Positions 1 to 18,561 of a stretch of DNA of 64,000 nt are shown here, piece after piece. The number at the start of each line of letters is the position of its first letter. Within the stretch, counting starts at the first letter, position 1. The notes under the pieces are model-generated. The model was given only the letters and a program-made list of their open reading frames with translations. It ran no database searches and had not been told where the DNA came from. Origin of the DNA: Myxocyprinus asiaticus. Lineage: Eukaryota; Chordata; Actinopteri; Cypriniformes; Catostomidae. The stretch is from positions 26,713,197 to 26,777,196 of the forward strand of contig NC_059356.1 in NCBI RefSeq assembly GCF_019703515.2. The letters run 5' to 3'. The position numbers were made by a program, and so were the translations under genes.

Positions 1-128
1 GCACTGAACAGGAAACCGGACAAGCTCTGGGAACTGGATGGACTCGGGGAAACTCACCAGGCTCAGAGAAGTGAACAGGCTCGGTTCACTGGACAGAATC
101 GGGGCACTGGACAGGCTTGGGGAAGTGA
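1..128. repeat. Degenerate minisatellite, unit about 17-19 bp
   Basis: Six or seven imperfect units built on a core like CACTGGACAGGCTCGGGGA run from the window edge to about 128. Units differ by several substitutions, so the array is old. It abuts the broken 3' side of the LINE reverse-transcriptase remnant that follows. The array probably continues left of the window. Confidence 0.6.
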
Positions 129-141
129 GGCTTGCAGCACG

Positions 142-979
142 AACCAGATGCAATCTCTGATTAGCCTCTCAAAGCATTTGCTGACGATGGGGGTCAGAGC
201 AACAGGACAGCAGTCATTTAAGCAAGTGATTTTGGATTGCTTCGGTATAGGCACAATGGTGGATGTTTTAAAGCATGTGGGGACCACAGACAAGGAGAGG
301 GAAAAGTTGAAAATGTCAGTAAAAACACCAGCCAGTTGGTTCGCGCACGCTCTGTTGACGTGGCCCAGAATGCCGAGGAGAGGGATAAATGCAGCCGGAT
401 GCAGCAGTTCAGCTGCATTTATCCCTCTCCTCGGCTGATTATCCCGATTGGGGGCCGGGCGTGCATAGTCACGGCCCAGCCCCGCCCTCCTCCTCGTCAC
501 ACAGATATTCACCCGTCGGAAGGATCGGGTTACATCCGCTACAGAGATGAAGAATGAACTAACATTTGTAACTTCAGCCACGAGAGCTCTCTCCATGAGG
601 GCGGTGTTATTTCCCTCAAAACGAGCATAAAACGTGTTTAGCTCATCTGGGAGAGAGGCAGCGGTGTTCACGGCAGAGTTTTTATTCCCTTTGAAGTCCA
701 TGATGATATTAATTCACTGCCACATGCTTCTGGAATTGGTGGTGTTGAACTGTCCTCCAATCTTGTCCCTGTACTGGCATTTGGCTGCTCTGATAGTTTT
801 GGCTTGTTTATGCTCCTCCGCATTCCCGGAATTAAAAGCGGAGGTCCGTGCATTAAGTGCCACATGAACATCGTTATTAATCCACAGTTTCTGGTTGGGG
901 TAGATCCATATTGTTTTGGTCAGCACTACATCATCTATGCACTTCCTGATAAAACACATTATGGTATCTGTGTAGACCT
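142..979 (-). pseudogene. LINE (CR1/Rex1-type) fragment: RT N-terminal part and EN-RT linker
   Basis: Read on the minus strand this encodes a decayed piece of a non-LTR retrotransposon polyprotein. The linker contains the typical stretch DELNTFYARFE, and the RT start contains ACANQLAGVF and a VALTPIVSKCFERL block like the [12 protein letters not shown] motif of CR1/Rex1-type reverse transcriptases. No YADD catalytic box is present because the copy breaks off near 142 against a minisatellite. The reading frame is interrupted by a 140-bp foreign insert (361-502). The upstream endonuclease part of the same copy lies at 1701-2314, separated by a solo LTR. This is dead repeat DNA, not a host gene; exact LINE family is uncertain. 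Confidence 0.75.
361..502. repeat. GC-rich insert with perfect 24-bp inverted repeat
   Basis: Positions 372-395 and 412-435 are perfect reverse complements with a 16-base loop, followed by a GC-rich tail to about 502. The segment interrupts the LINE protein frame, replacing the residues expected just before the ACANQL block. It could be the end of an LTR or a small foldback element; I cannot assign a family. Confidence 0.5.
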
Positions 980-1700
980 TGTGGCGGAATGATCCGCCCC
1001 TCTGGCTCGTCATCGTCGTCCCGCCTCTTAGAGCCCGCCCTTCAGCCAGGCTCATGACGGGAGTTGGGCGGGAAAGCAAGAAGAGGTACATAATTAATAA
1101 GCCTCGTTTGGTCAACGGTGAATGAAGCACACCTGATGGGGATAATGCTTCATCACCGCTGTCTTTAAAACGCAATGCGCACCTCTTCTCGGGGAGCCGT
1201 CTTCAAATCTCCATGTGTGCACATACTGGCATCCTCGCACGCCCAGGACCAGAGCTGGGAGTGATCGAACGCGTGGACACGCTGCCGGACCCGTTCTTCG
1301 GACCCCCGGATGTTGTAATGAGTTGCTGGGGGTGAACTGCTCACGTTGCCGCCGACGGACTAGATGACGGGCTGCCTTCCCCTCACACTTGCCGCAGGAC
1401 TGGGAAGACAGGCCGCCAGTGACGCCGCCGCCCCACGCGCCATGGACATTGGAGGGGAGCGTGAGTGGCCGACTGACCCAGCCTGTGCCTGGGCTATCCT
1501 ATGAACACTACCCCGCCCCTATCACGGAGCCCCGTTCACCGCGAGGATGCCAGATTCCCCCTTTATTATGAACACTATTCCCCCTTGGACACTTTATTAC
1601 CCCTTTTGAACATGTTTACGTTTATTATTGTTTCCAATAAATGCCTCTCCAAGGCTTGATGCCACACCCACTGTGTCTGTCTCTTGCTCACCCTGCCACA
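980..1700 (+). mobile_element. Solo LTR (721 bp, TG...CA) with 4-bp target duplication
   Basis: The segment starts TGTGGCGGAATGA and ends TCACCCTGCCACA, short inverted termini of the TG...CA type. It is flanked by ACCT at 976-979 and 1701-1704, a 4-bp target duplication. A polyadenylation signal AATAAA lies at 1636-1641 near the 3' end, which sets plus orientation. No internal coding region or second LTR is present, so this is a solo LTR left by recombination between two LTRs, most likely of a Ty3/gypsy-like element. It is inserted into the minus-strand LINE, whose coding sequence resumes on each side. Confidence 0.8.
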
Positions 1701-2314
1701 ACCTCGATGTTGTCATCAGAGGCGGACCGGAACATCTCCAAATCCACGTGATCAAAACAGTATTGTAGCATAGAATCAGATTGGTCCAACCAGCACTGAA
1801 TCGTTCTGAGGCTGATTGCTTCCTGTTTCAATTTCTGCCTGTAAGTGGGCAGAAGGAGAACAGAAGAGTGGTCCGATTTGCCAAATGGTGGGCGGGGGAG
1901 GGATTTGTAGCCATCCCGGAAGGGAGAGTAGCAATGGTCCAAAACCCGGTCCCCTCTTGTGTTGCATCTGATGTGTTGGGAGTATTTCGGTGTGATTGAC
2001 TTGAAGTTGGCTTTGTTAAAGTCCCCAGTCACAATGAACGTGGCCTCAGGGTGTGCGGTTTCCTGCTTGCTTATACTCCCATACAGTTCCTTGAGCACCC
2101 GGTCTGTGTCGGCTTGTGGGGTGAGGTACACAGCTGTGATAATGACTGCTGTGAATTCCCTCGGTAGCCAGAATGGCTGATACAGAAGCATGAGGAATTC
2201 CAGATCAGGAGAGCAGAAAGACTTGATAGAATGTACATTCCTCTGATCACACCAGGATTTGTTAGTCATAAAACATACATCACCTCCTCTGCTTTTACCT
2301 GAGAGGTCTTTCAC
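1701..2314 (-). pseudogene. LINE (CR1/Rex1-type) fragment: apurinic endonuclease domain
   Basis: A minus-strand frame of about 200 codons encodes most of an APE-type endonuclease. Visible landmarks are GGDVCFMTNKSWC, the strand motif FIVTGDFNKANF with the catalytic D-x-N pair, DHCYSPFRDGY, and the C-terminal GKSDHSSVLLLP with the catalytic SDH. It continues into the linker at 714-979 after removal of the solo LTR. The N-terminal part of the domain is missing upstream of about 2314. It resembles, but is clearly diverged from, the two LINE copies at 33-36 kb and 47-50 kb. Confidence 0.8.
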
Positions 2315-2582
2315 TCTGTCTGCTCAGTGCACTGAGTACCCCATCTTATATAGGCAAACTGCGCGCCTAAAGGGGCGGAGCTCAGTCAATCATAAGATTG
2401 CCGTTATTATACAATGTCTTCAACTAGTTCATCGGAGAAGGAATTCCCCAAAAGCATTTACCGCAGTGTCGCAGTGTGTGTAATTTCATAGAAAACTACT
2501 GTTTCGAATTTTAGAACGCGATATGTCGTCCGACAGATGCATCTGGTGTGCAACCCCCTTTATGGGCGGGCCTGCCCACACT

Positions 2583-2832
2583 TATCATATTGGTTCAGAA
2601 GATATCAATTTAACCACTGGAGTCCTATGGATTACTTTTATGCTCTGACTTTATGTGCATTTTGGAGCTTCAAATTGTTGGCACCCATTCACTTGCATTG
2701 TATGGACCTAGAGAGCTGAAATATATCTTCGTTTGTGTTCTGCAGAAGAAAGAAAGTCAAACACATCTGGGATGGCATGAGGGGGTGTAAATGATGAGAG
2801 AATTTTCATTTTTGGGTGAACTATCCTTTTAA
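2583..2832. mobile_element. Half copy of a foldback DNA-transposon family
   Basis: The sequence ends in TTTTTGGGTGAACTATCC and contains the ATCTGGGATGGCATGAG block shared with two fuller copies at 7,857-8,540 and 10,089-10,802. Only one arm of the normally palindromic element is present. It is non-coding. Confidence 0.7.
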
Positions 2833-3645
2833 CTTCTACTGAACCCATGTTAATTTTAGTACAGCCTTTTTGTAATTTTGTCTTTTAGAGAAGAAATTTC
2901 GCCACCTAGCGTTCATGCATGGTGTGCTCTTCATATGACAGTAGAGATATGGCCTCATATTTTTTCCCCTGTTATTATTTTGGTTGTACCCCTGGCTATG
3001 TTCAATTGTATTGTTTTGAAAACATAATAATAATGATTAAAAAATAATAATAATCTTTATCTCCACCTTTTTACCATATGTGAGAGCGTAACGGTCAGAT
3101 TTAGGAAAGACATTGATTTAAAATGTGCTTTTTGTAACATTGAAATTGAAAGCATTGTGCACCTCTGATTTGACTGTATCTATACAAAAATGTTCTGGTG
3201 TGATTTAGAGTATTTTATTAAGATGAATACGGGTATTGATATGCATTTAAGGAAAGAGGATGTTTTGTTTTATTTTGATAGTAAAATTGAACATAAAGCA
3301 TGGTATATTATAAATGTATTGTTGATTTATGGAAAGATATTTATTCCTAAATGTAAATGGTCTTCACAGAAACAAAATTTCACACACTTCAAAACAGAAG
3401 TATTACTTCTAATATAATAATATGTTAACAGGAGTAAAAAACAGTAAAGCACTAAAGAGTAACTTTTATAAAGCCTTGAATATCCCCTTTTGAATCTTAA
3501 TGTTATATGCATTATATAATGTATCATTTATATTCTTTGTGTTCTGTATATTGCCGATATACTTTTTGTAAGTATTTTAGTATTATAATTTATTTATTTT
3601 ACTTTAATTCTTATGCTTTCAGTTGGTTTGACTGTCATGTTATAT
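2833..3645. other. AT-rich intergenic DNA, no gene seen
   Basis: No splice-flanked coding segment, RNA gene or clear transposon terminus was recognised. Short open frames occur by chance in AT-rich sequence. Confidence 0.5.
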
Positions 3646-3990
3646 TGATTAAATCAAATCAAATCAAATCAAATCACTTTATTGTCACACAGCCATATAC
3701 ACAAGTGCAATGGTGTGTGAAATCAACATAGCAGTCGTGACAGTGATGAGACATATACCAATTTACAATAACATCAAATTAACACAGCACAATTTAAACG
3801 TCTAATATACACATAATTACACTCAACAATATACAAATAATAACATACACTGTACAGTATACAATACGCACTATATAGATACACATTATTCAATAAAAAT
3901 AAAAAATAAAAGTATATAAAAAAGTATATATAGTATATATAGAATGTACAGTATTGTACTGTATTGACATTGCTTTGTATTGATTAAAGC

Positions 3991-4021
<31 letters not shown>

Positions 4022-4055
4022 GTAATAATAATAATAATAAATAAAAAATAAATAA
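3646..4055 (-). mobile_element. LINE 3' tail (AAATC repeats) with AT-rich body and TAA microsatellite
   Basis: On the minus strand this reads as a retrotransposon 3' end: a conserved block around 3675-3725 (plus strand CACTTTATTGTCACACAGCC) terminated by tandem pentamers AAATC at 3651-3676, a 3'-end style of fish LINEs. The adjacent 3890-4055 stretch is AT-rich with a TAA/TAATAA array at 3990-4042. No coding part is retained. Confidence 0.55.
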
Positions 4056-4056
4056 A

Positions 4057-4800
4057 AAGAGTATTACGGTCAAGCGTGTTACGACAGCAAGTAACTTGAG
4101 GTGAGCCGTAATTGCAAAATTGTCCGTGTCTACTCTGATAAAACTGCAATTTTATCGTAGTTAACTCAATGCATAGTTCAAGGCAAAAGGATTGTATAGT
4201 GTAAAACATTTTGAAGATTAGCGGACAGGTGGTCATTGTATTAAGTGAAGAGCTGTTTCCTCCTAAAAGCAGTTTATTTAGCACACTGATGCATCTCCTC
4301 CAAAAACACCCTTAAAAACGGCCTCTTGTCTCCTCGCCTGCTAACCTTGTAGCCTCAGCTTGATAGAAGGACTCTGAAGCAGTTTCACCAGAACCCTTGT
4401 AATAGTGGCCTAGAAGCTTAGCCTAAAATAGCATAACGCGACGGTCGCATAGACATTCTATAGGCTGTACACTGGCGAGGAGACAAGAGGCCGTTTTTTG
4501 AATGGATGTCTATGGAGGAGATGCTTCAGTGTGCTGAATAAACGTCATTTAAGAGGAAACACCTCAACACTTAATTACTTTAACTCCTTTTAGCTAGTCT
4601 TCAACATGTTTTACACTAAACAATGCTTTTGAAATTAGCTACGTATGGAGCTTACTACGATAAATTGATGCTTTATAAGAGAAGTCACGGACGATTTTGC
4701 GACAGGTAGATGTCAGTTTACGGCTCTCCCTACTCTTTCATATCGTATCCGCAAACGGTGACTTACTCTCGTAACACGCTAGTTGACCGTTACGCTCTTT
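4057..4800. mobile_element. Large imperfect foldback element upstream of clpp
   Basis: The two halves are reverse complements with mismatches and indels. Paired blocks include GGCCTCTTGTCTCCTCGCC (about 4321-4339) with GGCGAGGAGACAAGAGGCC (about 4473-4491), and the outer ends GAGTATTACGGTCAA (left) with TTGACCGTTACGCTC (right). Arms are about 300 bp with a loop of about 130 bp. No open frame is evident, so this is a MITE-like element of unknown superfamily. Its right end lies about 120 bp before the clpp start codon. Confidence 0.65.
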
Positions 4801-4918
4801 CCTATTGTAGAGCCGCGGAGTTTGATATCTACATAAAGAATCTCTGGTTTCACGATCAAGCTGCCGAATAGCACATCCGGGTGAACAGAGGTCTTGTGGA
4901 GGGTTGCTTAACAGAAAC

Positions 4919-9533
<4,615 letters not shown>

Positions 9534-9995
9534 AATAGACTCCAGACAGGAGCGAGTAAACAACTGTTCTAGTGGTTCAGACTGTCTCTGTTGGGAGATA
9601 TTTGAGGGGACAGTCACCAGCTCACACACCACATCTGAACCCAGTGACCTTCCTTTTTGTATTTGACATTTTTTGGAAAGTCTCACTAAGTGGACTTCTG
9701 AGACACAGCACTGGAATCTGGACATTACAGGTGCATGTGTAGAGAAGTGTGGAACTCAAATTTGTATACTGCATAGAAAAATATCTCTAGAAAGACATTA
9801 GGTTAATTGTAAACAAACTGGATGGCATCACAAGATACAGTACAGCATTTGATGTCTTTATATTCTGTGGATGAGGTGTGTTACCATGCCACATAATATA
9901 CTTTTGGTTGTAAATGTGCCTCGTTTAAATATAATCCCTGTCAAGCAAGATTTTTGTAGATGATGTATCAAATAAATAATTAGGAAAAAATTGTT
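9534..9995 (+). promoter_or_regulatory. clpp: clpp 3' untranslated region with polyadenylation signal
   Basis: AT-rich sequence follows the clpp stop at 9531-9533. The first good AATAAA lies at 9970-9975, giving a predicted 3' UTR of about 450-460 nt. No other feature is seen here. Confidence 0.55.
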
Positions 9996-10088
9996 GGTTT
10001 TCCTTTCAGGAAACATTTTTCATTTAACTTTGTAATATTACTGAACTTCATTACATTTAATGTTTGGCCCCAATAAGGTCACAAGCTT

Positions 10089-10802
10089 TTAAGGGATAGT
10101 TCACCCAAAAATGAAAATTCTCTCGTTCACACCGGAGATGTGTTTGACTTAATTCCTTCTGTAGAACACAACGATTTTTAGAAGAGTATTTCAGCTCTGT
10201 TGTTCCATACAATGCAAGTTTGAGTGGTGGCCAGAACATTTAAGCTCCAAAAACCACATAAAGGCAGCAAAAAAGTAATCCGTATGACTCCAGTGGTTAA
10301 ATCAATGTCTTCAGAAGTCAGGTGATATGTGTGGTTGTGAAACAGATCAATATTTTAGTCCTTTTTTTTTTTTTTTTTTTTTTACTATAAATCTCCATTT
10401 TCAGTTCTACATTCTTCTTTTGTTTTTTGTCAATTCTCATTCTTCATGTATATCGCTGCCTACTGGTCGGCCTGATCAGATATGGAGATTTATGGTAAAA
10501 ATAAAAAAGGACTTAAATATTGATCTGTTTCTCACCCACACCTATCATATTGCTTGAAAAGACATGGATTTAACCACTGGAGTATTATGGACTACTTTTA
10601 TGCTGCCTTTATGTGCTTTTTGGAGACATATTTATCTGGCCACCATTTACTTGAATTGAAAGGACCAACAGTGCTGAAAAAAATCCTTCTAAAAATATTA
10701 ATTTGCATTCCGCAGAAGAAAGTAAGTCATACACATCTGGGATGGCATGAGAGTGAGTAAATGATGAGAGCATTTTGATTTTTGTGTGAGCTATAAATTT
10801 AA
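10089..10802. mobile_element. Foldback DNA element, third copy
   Basis: It starts TTAAGGGATAGTTCACCC and ends in a decayed GTGTGAGCTATAAATTTAA. The halves are inverted copies around a poly-T/central region at 10,365-10,490. The blocks GGTTAAATCAATGTCTTCAG and TGGATTTAACCACTGGAG pair across the loop. It is the same family as the clpp intron 4 copy. Confidence 0.7.
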
Positions 10803-11690
10803 GGTCATGAGTAGTTTACATGAGGTATGTTAAAAGAATCCAAGCAACATCACACTATTTATGGTGTCATTCTCTATGTTTATGTCTTCTTGGTTGTAAA
10901 GATGTGTCTTGACAAGGAACATGAGCATGAAGTCCATTACACAAATATCAATAGTCATTCCCATTCTATTATGTTTCCTGAGGGTAGAAGAATTTATTTT
11001 TGTACTCCAACTCAAAGACGAAAGTGGCATGTCAGGTAAATATACTCTTAGAATGCTCCTTGATATTTTCACCTATGCTAACATATGAGCTGTATTGCAA
11101 AATATATGCCAATAGAAAATACTACAAAACATTATTTAGTATCCAAATGTAACTATCTAAAAATGCTCACCTTTTTACTTTAGTGTTTACAACAAACCTG
11201 GGTGATACATTTTCTGACCCTGTACCATACCATACATTTCTCTAGACTGGATATGCTTTTCTCAATTGAAAGATGTGGGTAAACAAGTGAAAGAAATGAA
11301 GCGTCAGAACTCTCCCTCATTACACCTGTCTCAATGCTGACCTCTGGTGGTGGAGTTTTGAATTACACGCACAGATTCAATCTCAATCGAAATCCAAAGA
11401 AAAGGTCTGTGTGGCTGACCAAAATCAGATCTTGGTGACTACCATGGATTGTTTTTTTTTTTTTGTATGCTTGGTACAGTCATGCTACATTAGACAAATC
11501 GTTAGGAAATGACCAGCTCAATTTTCAGCATCAGTCATCATACACCGCCTTCACATAACAGTGCATCCTGCCCAGCCCTTCTTCAGTATTCAGTATGAAT
11601 CGCAACTATTATATCAAGGAAAATAATTGACAATTATAATTTGTTTCATAATCATGCAGTCCTTTATTGCCCACAGATAGAATAGATTAG
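10803..11690. other. Intergenic, nothing recognised
   Basis: Low-complexity AT-rich sequence with no supported gene, RNA or transposon terminus. Confidence 0.4.
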
Positions 11691-11704
11691 TTACACCCTG
11701 CTTC

Positions 11705-12379
11705 CTCACCGATGTACTTCTCTTCTTTGACACTCTCTCCTCTTATCACTACTTTGCCCTCAGTCTTTTTTAGCAGCTCAACCAGTGCCTATTTGTCACA
11801 ATACAGCCCATATCTGGACTTTGCTGGGTCTCCGATCCACACTCATCTGTATAATCCTTACTTTTTTAAATTTTCAGAATAGCGCAATGAACAACAACAA
11901 CAACAAAAAACATTTTAACATTAATTTAATGTTAAAGCTCATAAATGGGTAACTAAATGGGTGCATGTGTAAATAGTGCAACAAATGGCTGGATATTGTT
12001 AATCATGGCCCTTAGTGTGAATCTCACCATGTTTGTGCCCACATAACTGGGCTGCATCCAGGAGTGCAAGTTACCAATGGTGTAGCAAAGGTCATTCATC
12101 CCCATACCAATCTCTGACAGCACTGCTTCAAACTTGGGCTGCAGGGGGACAGACATGATGGAAGCATTACAGAGACATTATTAACTGGTGTGTCACTTTT
12201 AAGAGTAGCTACTAATATGTCAACACGTGCGTGTTACTACCTTAGCAAGGTCTTCATGCAGTGCCTCTAAAATCTGCGCTTTATTGTCTTCAAGCAGAGA
12301 GAGCATGGCCTCCTGCTAAGTCAAATGGCAGTGGACCGGAACGGTCACACCTCTCTACCATCTGTTTCTGGCTCTCCAT
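11705..12379 (-). pseudogene. Aldehyde dehydrogenase family 3 (ALDH3-type) relic, three exon remnants
   Basis: ALDH3 enzymes oxidise fatty and aromatic aldehydes to acids with NAD(P). Minus-strand remnants in order: 12,379-12,241 (MESQKQMVER start, then frame-shifted into LLEDNKAQILEALHEDLAK, donor GTAGTA); 12,138-12,028 (PKFEAVLSEIGMGMNDLCY through NLHSWMQPSYVGTNM, after a TGCAG acceptor and before a GTGAGA donor, 37 clean codons); and about 11,835-11,705 (GDPAKS..., an in-frame TAG at 11,789-11,791, then ALVELLKKTEGKVVI and KEEKYI). The order matches ALDH3 proteins, but the exons with the nucleotide-binding loop and catalytic Cys are absent, and the first and last remnants carry lesions. 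The middle exon is well kept, suggesting fairly recent decay. The ALDH3 subfamily cannot be fixed. Confidence 0.75.
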
Positions 12380-14770
12380 CGCGAGGACACCTATGTTTGC
12401 CATGGAGGTGCAGATGAATTTCCACATTTTTTTTACAGTAATCTTTGGGACTTTAAAAAGACATTGTGATTGGACAACACTGAGACGATCCTCTCGGGTA
12501 TGCTACCAGGCAGGCCTGGAAGTGCCTGAAAAGATCTGAAAGAGGAATGATTCTGCAAACAAATATGTGAAAGTAAGGCGTGTGTACCACCTGTCCTCTC
12601 ATAGGACAGTTCAAACTAGTAAGAACTAAGAAGAGGATAGGTGGTACACAGGTGGTAAAACAGTGTTTGTCCTCCAGGGGGTGCGTGGTGGCCCAGAAAA
12701 CGATTTCTCTATTGTGCTGCATTTTAAATGTCTTATTACAGATTTGTATAGTAAAAAGTATACTTGTTTAAATCGGTTAATTGCCAGAACGGTTACCGGA
12801 GATATAAATGGGAAAACCGCTACAGCTATTCGCAATAAAACGACTTAAACAAATCTGTATCTAGAAATCATAAGCGACTTTGATTAATCTATCATGTCTA
12901 GCGTTGAGAAAAGTAACAGGTAGCACGTGACAATGCCAGCTCTCAGCAGTGGTCTGGACAGCATTTACACTTGAAAAATTTAACTTAGCAGGCTCTGAAT
13001 TTAAAATACACATCATACCACCGTTTCGTGATGCATTATAATTTCGGTCCGCCGCTAAACCTTTCTAATTTTTAGGACCTTGGTTTCGTTTTAACGGACT
13101 ACTTGCACTGAGCCTCATGACGTACTTCCTCTTTGAAATAGTGCAGCCCGCTAGTTTCCGGTTGAATATATTTACATGCTCCATAGTTGCAAAAACGTCA
13201 CTTAAAATGAGTGTTCGAAAGAGGATTTTAAAGTACGGATCTTTTCATAGAGTAAAGTAGATACTCCAGTCCAAGCGCATTTATTTCACCGTTTCTCCTC
13301 ACACGGAGATCTGTAGCAGACATTCATCCACAGATCAGCTCGAAACGCAAATGACAAAAGGTTGAATGATGTCAGCAGCACCAGCGGCGCTCTTTGAATC
13401 AGTCACTGCTATGATCCATGTGTGAGAGAGACGCGATGAACATGTATCAACCTGTTTTTATTAAATGTATGTTTTAATCTTTATTTTGTTTCACTGATAA
13501 GTACTGTATATCGATACATGTTGAAATGCAAATGTATAAGTAAGAGCTGCTAAAGATAATGAGTTATAACGTTTGAAATGGATATATGTAGTGTGGTTAA
13601 ATATATTTTAGCGCAGTTAATTATTTAATTTGATAATACAACTTCTTCATTCTGTTCTGGGTGATTTTTAAAGCATGGTCAGAGTAAGATAACAGCTAAT
13701 GTAAATAAAAACATCTGGGACATTTATCCAAAGAAAAGTCATTTGCAGTCATTGTATGGTGGAATTTATCGTTGAATCTCAACTAGTATGAAATAACATC
13801 AATGAATGAAACATGTTAATGAGACGGCCAGACTGCTGCAGGTTATACGTGTTTGATTCCTTATTCAGGAGCTGAGTTCAGCTACATTTGGAAAGGAAAA
13901 AATATATATTTAGAGGCAAATTTCAGCAAATTATAAAAATGAGCGTCCTTTCTACTAAGCATTGGCTCCATTCGTTATTGTAGTTACTATATGTGGAGCT
14001 GTCATCTGCGCGGTCTAATCATGCTAAACCTGTAAACACTGCTTCGGCTGTTAATTAATATGACTATTTTATTGTTTTTCTATGTATTTTATTTTACTTT
14101 ATCCCATTGTATTTATGTATCTGTCTAAGGCCTGTAGTGCAATGGGTTGGGTGATTATGGGGGTGATAGTGTTCAAATAAGTTCTTTCTTTTATTGCAAA
14201 TTGTTTTGTATATTTATTTTTTCAAAAATAAAAAAACACTAAATTACAAAATAAATAAAATATAAAAATGAGACGTCACGTTCCCGCCAAAAATATGATT
14301 TGTTGATTTAATCAACTGACAGCCCTAAAAAAAGAAATAAGATGCCTTCCCATGGATTAATACAGCTGAACGCTGTAACCGGAAACGCCTGAGCCGCACG
14401 ACACGTGGAAACAGTTGTGACATAGAGACAACTGATCATCTTTTATTGTATGCACTCAAATATTTTATGGGAAGATATGTCTTATTGGTTGAAACAAAGG
14501 TCCAGTCACAGCCTACTTTTTCTAGAAACTATGTTGTATTCGGAATGTTGTTGGATGACAAAAACGTTTTTCATGAATGTAATGTTGGTTCTGAGTAAAT
14601 ACTTTATCCATAAATGTGTATGAAGACAAAACCTTATTTCTCTGTATCTAGAAGTGATTTTCTCTGTAGCTATTTTCCATTACTAAAATGTATAAAGAGT
14701 AAACAGGCCAGCAAACTTGTTAGGATAAGAGACATTCATCTAAGAGAAGATGAACGAAAACCCCACTTTG
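12380..14770. other. Intergenic, AT-rich; possible hAT-like terminus near 14,325
   Basis: No gene was recognised. GACTGACAGCCCT-type sequence near 14,310-14,325 (minus strand AGGGCTGTCAGTTGATT) resembles a common fish hAT-like terminus, but the partner end was not located. A short complementary pair flanks 12,590-12,650 (ACCACCTGTCCTC and GAGGATAGGTGGT). Confidence 0.35.
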
Positions 14771-14772
14771 TA

Positions 14773-14809
<37 letters not shown>

Positions 14810-14950
14810 TTATTTGTGTACCTTGCTTTACTGTTCTTTTTTTTTTTTTACATTTACGAATGCCATTATAAATGTATATTTTGTTTATGTTCAATAACCA
14901 CCCCCCCCCCCCCCCCCAAAAAAAAAACAAAGAAAAAAACAAAACAAAAC
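14773..14950. repeat. Compound simple repeat: ATT array, poly-T, poly-C and A-rich
   Basis: An ATT array runs 14,775-14,808, poly-T lies around 14,838-14,850, and a homopolymeric C tract around 14,901-14,917 passes straight into A-rich sequence. Such tracts are prone to assembly length error. Confidence 0.9.
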
Positions 14951-17452
<2,502 letters not shown>

Positions 17453-17799
17453 TTATGCTATTCTTCACCATATTATTCTCCATTAATTTATATTTGTTCG
17501 TATGCATGTTTGTATGTATGTAAAATAAATTCTTGAATGTAAAAATAATTATATTGGAAATATGTGTCAAAATCAGCTCCAACAGTCAGCTTGAGTTCAG
17601 TGGCAGATACTCCAAAGATTGGTAGATTAACAAATGTTCAGCCTGTTTGAATATATTACAAAAGCCATTGTTTTTTTTGTTTTTTTTTTCTTTCTGCATA
17701 ACGTCACCACCCTCCGATTGACATGGATATATATCACCTTTCCTTCTCTATAAATTTAGTGCACCTCACCCTGATCTTGGTCACCTCATTGTCCCAAAG

Positions 17800-18259
17800 A
17801 TGTCGAATGAACTATTTTTCCTTCTGCTTTTACTGGCTGTTACAAGTGTGTGCCATAAAGTTATGAACCTTATACCATCTCAGAATGTAACGGTAATAAT
17901 TGTCCTTGTGTTGTGTTCTTATTTATTTATTTTTTATTATCTTCCAATAGGAGTGAAAGGTCAGAACTTGGAGTCCATTTCCTCTGAATCAGTGGTAAAG
18001 CCTGGAGAAGCTCTGAGTCTTTCCTGTAGAGGATCAGGATTTAATTTTGGAAGCTACCACATGCACTGGGTCAGACAGCAACCTGGGAAAGGACTGATGT
18101 GGATGGGCCGTGTCTGGAGTGGTGGAAATGGACATGAATATGCCAAAAGTTTTGAGGGACGAATTTAAATCACTAGAGACAATTCAAATAGCCTGGTCTA
18201 TCTGAAACTGTCTCGTCTGACAGAAGAGGACTCAGCTGTGTATTTCTGTGCAAGAGAAG
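17800..18259 (+). pseudogene. IGHV segment (VH-a), one nonsense codon
   Basis: Immunoglobulin heavy-chain variable segment. The leader starts at 17,800 with a hydrophobic core ([12 protein letters not shown]); its donor is unclear. The V exon starts at 17,951 after CCAATAG. FR1 contains [18 protein letters not shown]2 [18 protein letters not shown]3 [14 protein letters not shown], ending SAVYFCARE. Cys23, Trp41 and Cys104 equivalents are all kept. The single coding lesion is TAA at 18,166-18,168 where related V genes have a GAA-type codon (GRIxITRDN), so this is a young pseudogene or, less likely, an allele or sequencing error. No canonical octamer was found upstream. It is followed directly by a good RSS and resembles VH-e at 37.4 kb. 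Confidence 0.9.
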
Positions 18260-18298
18260 CACAGTGCCACTAACATGTGTTGCAGTGACACAAAAACT
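18260..18298 (+). promoter_or_regulatory. V-type recombination signal (23-bp spacer) of VH-a
   Basis: Heptamer CACAGTG at 18,260-18,266, 23-bp spacer, nonamer ACAAAAACT at 18,290-18,298. This is the arrangement RAG1/RAG2 recognises 3' of heavy-chain V segments. Confidence 0.9.
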
Positions 18299-18561
18299 TG
18301 GTACAAAAAACAACACACTCACAGTCTATAACTGCAGTTCTCAGCTGTGTCTGTAGGTTGCAGAATAATGCAACAAATAAAGTCACCTACTGCGACCCAC
18401 ACAACCACAGAATAATTTATTTTGAACACAGTCTTCTTCTCAACACTTAATTAGACACTCTTATTAAGAGTGTAGGCTTAGCACTAACAAAAAGAGTCTT
18501 TGCTATGATCCTTCAAAAACTTTCTCTAGATAATGTTCATTTCTCAAATATTCTAATAATA

